Positions 45,601 to 50,994 of a stretch of 50,994 nt of DNA are shown here, piece after piece (the first letter of the stretch is position 1; the number at the start of each line of letters is the position of its first letter). The stretch lies in contig NW_019773769.1 in the NCBI RefSeq assembly GCF_001039355.2, positions 1 through 50,994 on the forward strand, written 5' to 3'. Below the pieces are notes generated by a model that searched no databases, was not told the DNA's origin, and was given only the letters and a program-made list of their open reading frames with translations. The stretch is from Lingula anatina. Lineage: Eukaryota > Brachiopoda > Lingulata > Lingulida > Lingulidae. Both the position numbers and the translations under genes were made by a program.

Positions 45601-48600
45601 AATCTCTCAAAGTGTGCCAGTACGGACTATCACCCCATTTCCATAGATTTTTAGATCGATCTATCCCTGTGGGGAGTCTCACTAGATTACTGTCAGCTTG
45701 GCCGGCTTAAGCGTCTGTCCCGCCTACTAAAAGCTGTAAGGGGGTAATTAACTATGGTGCCCGCTCGGCTGACTGCAATTTAGCGTGAACCCCCAGGAAG
45801 TTAAGTCGATCTAAAACTTAATCCTTAGATCGATCTAAAGCTCTGGGAAAGCACCCTATGTCATTAAAGTATACTGCAAGATCTAGATCTACAAACCTTG
45901 CAGTGTTGATAAGACTCCTTTAAGATAGAGAGTACCACCTTGGAGAGAGACAAGAAACTAGAAATTTCAACTTCTGAATCGCCACACACACACTTTACAC
46001 ATTGCTCTATGCTGTCTATTAGAGTGGATGCCATCTGAAAACGGATATAAACTACATAAATAAAAAGAGTGAAAAATAATTTGATAATAAAAAAANTCCA
46101 GTATCAGGTGGATAGAAATGCACATGCTGATCAAGTGGAGGAAACTGAAATATTGAACAGTTCAAATAGAAATAGAAATGAAAAACGTTGTAATTGCCTT
46201 TCAAAGCAAATCTAAGTTGAAAAATTAAAAAATTTAAGCTAAGCTGCCTCTCACAAAATATCTATAAGGTCACTTCTCTCATTTTACTGACCTTTAACTA
46301 GGCCCCTACAGCAATCTCTGATCATCTTACCAATAACTTTACTCTCTCTGGTGACAGCAGTCCATGAAAAAATGTCTACTACATTTATGAGGAACCAATC
46401 ATTCATAAAACACCCCTAGACAAATAAGGCAAAGTCCACCTCACAGAGTTAGCTATACCCTTTTCTGTCTAGGATCAGCCCACAACTATTGGGCTTTGTA
46501 CAAAACCAACCTGATGTCTAACCTTACCAGCACAGAAATGCTCAATGTCTTCATCACTTGAGGTGGACCCCAGCACCACCTTATCAAGTAGGGATATGAA
46601 GCTCTGAAACGATATCCAATTTAAAGTTGGGACTTTATCTTGACTGAAACTTCACCCCACCCATCACCCAGTGTAAAAATAAATTTTCAGTTTTGTTAAA
46701 GACCTACAGGCAAATTTTAATTTAAAAAAACTATACTAAAAGCTCTCCTCTATTTAACATTTTGATAAAAAATAATAAAATAAGAAAGCATGTACCACAT
46801 CCATATTTTCATGGTGACAAATATAATATCCATTACAAAAAGGCTGTGTAAATGTGGCAAAAAAGGTAAGCTCTATACTTGGCTGCACATACCATCTGCA
46901 AGCTGTGTGTCTTCTTAAATATGGCAGACAAACCCTCTGACAGCATCCCCAGCAGGTCTCCATACACTGATGAACTGGTCTGAAGAAAATGATGTTTTAT
47001 TTCTTTCCAAAATCAAAATTTTTTAAACTGCTAGCGACGTGGATTTTAGAAATGAGATATGTCACTGTGATCTTCTAGTTTTATAGTCCTGTTATCTATT
47101 CGACTAATTGTATGCAGAAATCTACTTTCCAATATACATTTATGTCTATGCTAAAATTTATATAAACACAGATGAAGTTTCATTTCTACATTAAGAAGTA
47201 GTTCCATCAAACTATGGAAATTGTCTTCAAAACAGCAGCATACACTCATGTAATTGATAAGCTGTCAATCTCTCAAAGTGTGCCAGTACGGACTATCACC
47301 CCATTTCCATAGATTTTTAGATCGATCTATCCCTGTGGGGAGTCTCACTAGATTACTGTCAGCTTGGCCGGCTTAAGCATCTGTCCCGCCTACTAAAAGC
47401 TGTAAGGGGGTAATTAACTATGGTGCCCGCTCGGCTGACTGCAATTTAGCGTGAACCCCCAGGAAGTTAAGTCGATCTAAAACTTAATCCTTAGATCGAT
47501 CTAAAGCTCTGGGAAAGCACCCTATGTCATTAAAGTATACTGCAAGATCTAGATCTACAAACCTTGCAGTGTTGATAAGACTCCTTTAAGATAGAGAGTA
47601 CCACCTTGGAGAGAGACAAGAAACTAGAAATTTCAACTTCTGAATCGCCACACACACACTTTACACATTGCTCTATGCTGTCTATTAGAGTGGATGCCAT
47701 CTGAAAACGAATATAAACTACATAAATAAAAAGAGTGAAAAATAATTTGATAATAAAAAAACTGAATAAATCAAAAATTAAACACTTTTACACACAAACT
47801 GTTCATCTTGAGATAAACTATTGAAAAAAAATAATAATTTATAGAACACACTCTCAAAAAGATCAAATAAATGAAATTATTTGAGATAAACAACCCCCAT
47901 GGCTCTGGTATGACTGAACTGAGAAAGTTCAACACTAAGCCAAGTCCACTTTACCTCCAACTGCTGAGCAATTTCTTCCAAAATATCCCTGGAGTTGTTC
48001 TTAACCAGGCTCACAACATTTCCTAGAAGTCTGTGAAAACTCTCCTCCACCTGCAGTTGCCAAGAAAAAAAGATCAGATATACATATTCAATTTTGTAAG
48101 ATTGTTTTGTGAATTTTACTTTTTGGAATTTTTACTGATTACCTGTTTAAAGAAATCATAAATTACAGAAAATGCCAAATCGTTATTAGGGTAATGTGCT
48201 TCTTTATATCTAATAAATATAAAATTCAAAATGATTTTCTCTGTAAAACATTACTTTATTTGCTATCTTGCTAAATACTTGTTTCTCCAGATCAGTGGAG
48301 GGAATGTGGGGGACCAAGGACTGGCAGAGCAACTTAAGGAGACCTGAAATAATCATTTAATACAGTAATTAGAGGTAATGCTGCACATTAAGCTGGCTAT
48401 GAAATACAGCAATAAGAGTGAATCTGCACAATCAGCTGGCTATTGTATGCAGACACACAAAATGAATAAATAAGTAATTAAAAAAAATTAATGTTAAAAA
48501 TATATAAAAGGGGTTAGAAATACATTTCTTTAAAATCTTCAAGACAATTTAAGATTGTTTCAATTAAAACACCAAACATTTGACATTATCATACCTATTT

Positions 48601-48911
48601 CCTTCAAACCATCTTCCACTGCAGAAAAACTGTTCTAAGAAACTTAAGGAAAACTGATATATTGGGCAAAATTTAAAATCATCAAGACTTCAGTATTGTT
48701 CTCATGCTACTCAATATATACTAGAAGGGATTTTATCTATTATACAACTGTGCATTTTATATTTGTGTTGTAGGTTAGAGAGCTTATAAATGTAAAACAT
48801 TTTCGTGATCAATAAATCATTATTGTTATTATCATCATATAAACATCCAGTTTGAAGACCATGTGTAAGATAAATGTCTGCACTTGACATGTTCTACCCT
48901 CTTTAAATAAA

Positions 48912-48964
<53 letters not shown>

Positions 48965-49076
48965 CAATCCACCACTGAAAGGATACTAGGAGCTCTGGCA
49001 GCACCTCCTGCCATCTGGCCTGACATTCCGTCTCCCTCCACGTCCCAACCTCATCCAGCATGGAGCTTTGAGACAT
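36690..49076 (-). CDS. FIRRM: FIRRM / C1orf112 orthologue (24 exons)
   Basis: Exons: 48987-49076, 48595-48634, 48255-48343, 47955-48050, 47563-47700, 46893-46979, 46528-46603, 44285-44369, 43250-43385, 42785-42936, 42510-42655, 42207-42281, 41784-41888, 41284-41338, 41030-41111, 40551-40633, 40084-40228, 39402-39584, 38915-39142, 38553-38666, 38173-38364, 37805-37954, 37138-37182, 36690-36833. They join in frame to 911 residues; human FIRRM is 853. Matches to the human protein include YGTAEVC (513-519), LEAFSKFAEET (763-773), AAKRLRQ (851-857) and a C-terminal helix with HWVVEELKEL. FIRRM is an all-helical nuclear protein (DUF4487 family) that works with the AAA ATPase FIGNL1 to dismantle RAD51 filaments after recombination. 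Exons 5-7 also occur at 45897-46034, 45227-45313 and 44861-44936 in a duplicated block. The donor of the 37805 exon could instead be six bases earlier, at 37811. Confidence 0.93.
37578..37791. mobile_element. M1 MITE next to a FIRRM splice donor
   Basis: 214 bp, GACCCCATTCCCACAG to CTATGGGAATGCACTC, flanked by TTA at 37575-37577 and 37792-37794. It ends only 10-16 bp from the donor of the FIRRM exon at 37805-37954. Read-through of that exon stays open into the element for about 28 codons. Confidence 0.92.
39888..39909. repeat. Poly-A tract in a FIRRM intron
   Basis: About 22 A between the exons at 40084-40228 and 39402-39584. Nothing else is recognised in that intron. Confidence 0.85.
42669..42690. 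repeat. ATAA microsatellite in a FIRRM intron
   Basis: About five tandem tetramers 14 bp upstream of the acceptor of the exon at 42510-42655. Confidence 0.9.
43386..43534. repeat. 150-bp segment, first copy
   Basis: Poly-A plus AAAT repeats and about 100 bp of unique sequence, all repeated at 44033-44181. It directly adjoins the acceptor side of the FIRRM exon at 43250-43385. Confidence 0.9.
44032..44181. repeat. 150-bp segment, second copy, with N at its left end
   Basis: Begins at the N (44032) and repeats 43386-43534 essentially base for base. The 500 bp between the copies (43535-44031) is non-coding. The pattern suggests an unresolved assembly join or alternative haplotype in this FIRRM intron. 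Confidence 0.85.
44430..46095. repeat. 1.67-kb FIRRM block, first copy (extra exons 5-7)
   Basis: Near-identical to 46097-47762, including an M1 element and copies of FIRRM exons 5-7 at 45897-46034, 45227-45313 and 44861-44936. Differences seen are isolated substitutions and homopolymer lengths. The copies touch at a single N (46096). Confidence 0.93.
45631..45856. mobile_element. M1 MITE in FIRRM duplicated block
   Basis: 226 bp, CACCCCATTTCCATAG to CTCTGGGAAAGCACCC, flanked by TAT at 45628-45630 and 45857-45859. Confidence 0.9.
46097..47762. repeat. 1.67-kb FIRRM block, second copy
   Basis: Exons 47563-47700, 46893-46979 and 46528-46603 from this copy are used in the FIRRM model. Exon 7 ends in phase 1 while exon 5 starts in phase 0, so splicing both copies in series would shift the frame. 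Confidence 0.93.
47297..47522. mobile_element. M1 MITE, duplicate of the 45631 copy
   Basis: Same ends and same TAT duplication as 45631-45856. It was copied with the block, not inserted independently. Confidence 0.9.
48912..48963. repeat. ATT microsatellite near FIRRM exon 1 donor
   Basis: About 17 ATT units; on the coding strand an AAT tract about 23 bp past the exon 1 donor. It gives an Asn-run reading frame that is not a gene. Confidence 0.95.
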
Positions 49077-49734
49077 GATCTTTTGAGAAAAACCTTTTAT
49101 CTGTTTGTTAGCAAATTCCTTTTAGAAAGGTTTCACTGAATACAAACAAAATGTGGTATCTTCATTTTATTTAACACAAACAGCCTTTTGTTGGTTGCTG
49201 TTTGTCTGACAAGATGAAAGCTGTTTGTCTGAAAAGATGAAACAAAAAAGTAAACAGACTATTATACTTTTAAAATGCAACTTAGGTGATTAAAATAATC
49301 AACCATCCATACTTGATAAATCAAGATTATTGACATTATATTTATTGTGCATTTCATTAATTTAAATGTATAAATAATAATAAACAACAAAACTAAGTGA
49401 ATTATTTGACTGAAATTAATTTAAATTTCAAAGACACTGACGAAATTCAATTCTTAAGTTAACTGAATTTGCAAATACCATGAAAATCTAAGACAAAAAG
49501 TTGTAGATTTGGGGGGAGACAACTGCAGTCCACACACTTCCCATATCCTCACCTTTACGTTTTAACCACTGCATGGTTTGTGCAGCTCATTAACAGACAT
49601 AACGACAGTGACACCATGTTTATCCCATCAAAATTAATATGATCGACTGTACAAAGGAATACATTAGGAATCGTTTTAACAAAAAATCGCAAATCCTAAG
49701 ATGTTAGATTTCCCGCAAGCATCCCATCATACAG

Positions 49735-49788
49735 CTGGAACGCATGCGCCTTACGCTACTTCCGGCAACCTGTTCACACGCGGAAGAG
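49735..49788. promoter_or_regulatory. Likely bidirectional promoter of FIRRM
   Basis: Contains an NRF1-like CGCATGCGC (49741-49749) and an ETS site ACTTCCGG (49758-49765) in a locally GC-rich patch about 660 bp upstream of the FIRRM start. On the plus strand, CGGAAGAG is followed by a consensus donor GTAAGC at 49789. This suggests a non-coding first exon of a divergent plus-strand gene that continues beyond the window. Confidence 0.5.
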
Positions 49789-49799
49789 GTAAGCATCAT

Positions 49800-50994
49800 T
49801 TCTATTGTTATTTTCCTCTCCCCGAACCCCGCTGACAGCCCCCGTGACGATCTTATCGCGCCTAAATTACATAATTAGTGCCTGTTAGAAGCCCATTCAC
49901 AGCTGGTCTAGCTCCTACACGTGATTATCGGTCAACTACGGGCACCGGCTCGTAACAAGCCTTCTGTGGTTAGGAAATTAGGTCAGTGAAATCAATAAAT
50001 AGACCCCCTTTCTTGGTCTATTGAACCGATTACGTCTAGCCGTTTTAGACTCACTGGAGCGAAAGCAATCCCCATCAGCCGGTATATCACCGTTGCGTAA
50101 CATGCTGTAACTCGGCTGTGTAATACCTGACGGAAAGGCGGGCAGTGTTTAGAACTTGAGTTTTTGTTTGTTTTTGTTGGAGGCGGGAAATGAATAATGT
50201 AACTTCATTCAATATTCTGTTGTCAAATATTGCTTTCATTAGTATACGCTGCATTGTGTGAATGTTAAAAAGTCAATATTATATACATGAACTACAAATT
50301 CAGAAATATCAAAGAGAGCCCAAGGGATCCAGCCTGTAAATGCTAGATTCTTCCATTCATTTATCTACAACTTAAAAATACATAAATTAAGTGTTAATCA
50401 ATAATGCATGCAATATAGTTTTAAAAAAAATAAATTATATTTTTTATTGTTTTGTATTAAAATTATTTCATGTGCGTTTGCATGCATTTACATGCAGTGG
50501 ACCTCTCACATGATAAGTGTAAAGGGCTCTTGACAAATTTCTTGAGTCAGGAAATGCTATTTCCCAGATTTAAAGGGCTTCAGAAGTCCTTCCATCTTTT
50601 AGGGCTTTACCTGAGATGATAAGCTTTTGATCTATCTAGCAGAGAACTGTAATTATTGCTTTGATCATGTTTGGCTTTGAATGGGGGTCTTGACACTTCT
50701 GAATACACTAAGGAGTATGGCTGCCTAACTGAAGTCAAGCACATGTTCAATTCACCAGATGTATAAAATGTATTACTGAGTATCTACCAGTATACAGATA
50801 AAAGAATGCAGGCAGATTAAAGCAAATGCTTTCAGATTTTTATTAGATTTTTTTCCCCAAGCATACATTGATATAAATAGCTTATAATTACAATTTCTAA
50901 GTGTATTTTTGGCCATGCTTTGGAATATTTTGTTTTAGGAGAATAAAAACTTAAAGGTACATGTATGCATTTGAACCATGCACTAGTTCAGGGC
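49800..50994. other. Right flank, no coding sequence seen
   Basis: No reading frame with family resemblance on either strand and no inverted-repeat element noticed. If a divergent gene starts near 49760, this would be its first intron. Confidence 0.5.

Noticed and set aside
46339-46396. Minus-strand frame reading DWFLINVVDIFSWTAV with a good donor, seen twice (also 44672-44730) inside FIRRM, considered as an extra exon
   Set aside because: The only plausible acceptor gives the wrong phase after exon 7 and a stop. Human FIRRM continues directly from exon 7 to the exon at 44285-44369.

Overview
The window is animal nuclear DNA: AT-rich, with short exons separated by GT-AG introns, many small transposons and microsatellites, and no operons. 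Two gene families can be read, and all four full gene models lie on the minus strand. The tandem cluster of invertebrate-type indoleamine 2,3-dioxygenase (IDO-family) genes and the mix of miniature elements suggest a marine invertebrate, most likely a lophotrochozoan such as a mollusc. That placement is an inference. The only other gene recognised, FIRRM, is widely conserved in animals.

Positions 1-35,618 hold the IDO-family array. Three complete 13-exon copies are called A (3160-13189), B (17677-24582) and C (26974-35618). All introns have matching phases, and the copies give proteins of about 445, 438 and 437 residues. First exons of further copies lie at 939-1014 (gene body off the left edge), 14417-14518 and 16424-16500. 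All three are damaged. The spacers between genes are mosaics of the same duplicated blocks. Every copy keeps most heme-pocket landmarks of human IDO1 (Tyr126, Phe163, Arg231 and Ser263 equivalents). In my exon models the residue at the proximal heme-ligand position (human His346) is Glu in all copies, and an intron splits its codon. This is the most unusual observation here.

Positions 36,690-49,076 hold one 24-exon gene orthologous to human C1orf112/FIRRM, the partner of the FIGNL1 ATPase that removes RAD51 from DNA. The reconstructed protein is about 911 residues. Three of its exons occur twice in a near-identical 1.67-kb block with an N at the junction. The duplicate is out of phase, so this is probably an assembly artefact. 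Positions 49,077-50,994 contain the FIRRM promoter, which looks bidirectional, and otherwise no recognisable gene.

Introns and spacers hold a well-resolved set of miniature transposons: PIF/Harbinger-type elements with TAA/TTA duplications (one with the start of a transposase-like reading frame), a ~215-bp family with 3-bp duplications (one with its empty site present), a ~170-bp family with 5-bp duplications, a piggyBac-type TTAA element, and 3' tails of an RTE-like retrotransposon. Nested insertions give a relative time order. I saw no tRNA, rRNA or CRISPR array. All gene models come from reading splice sites and matching families by eye; no search was run.
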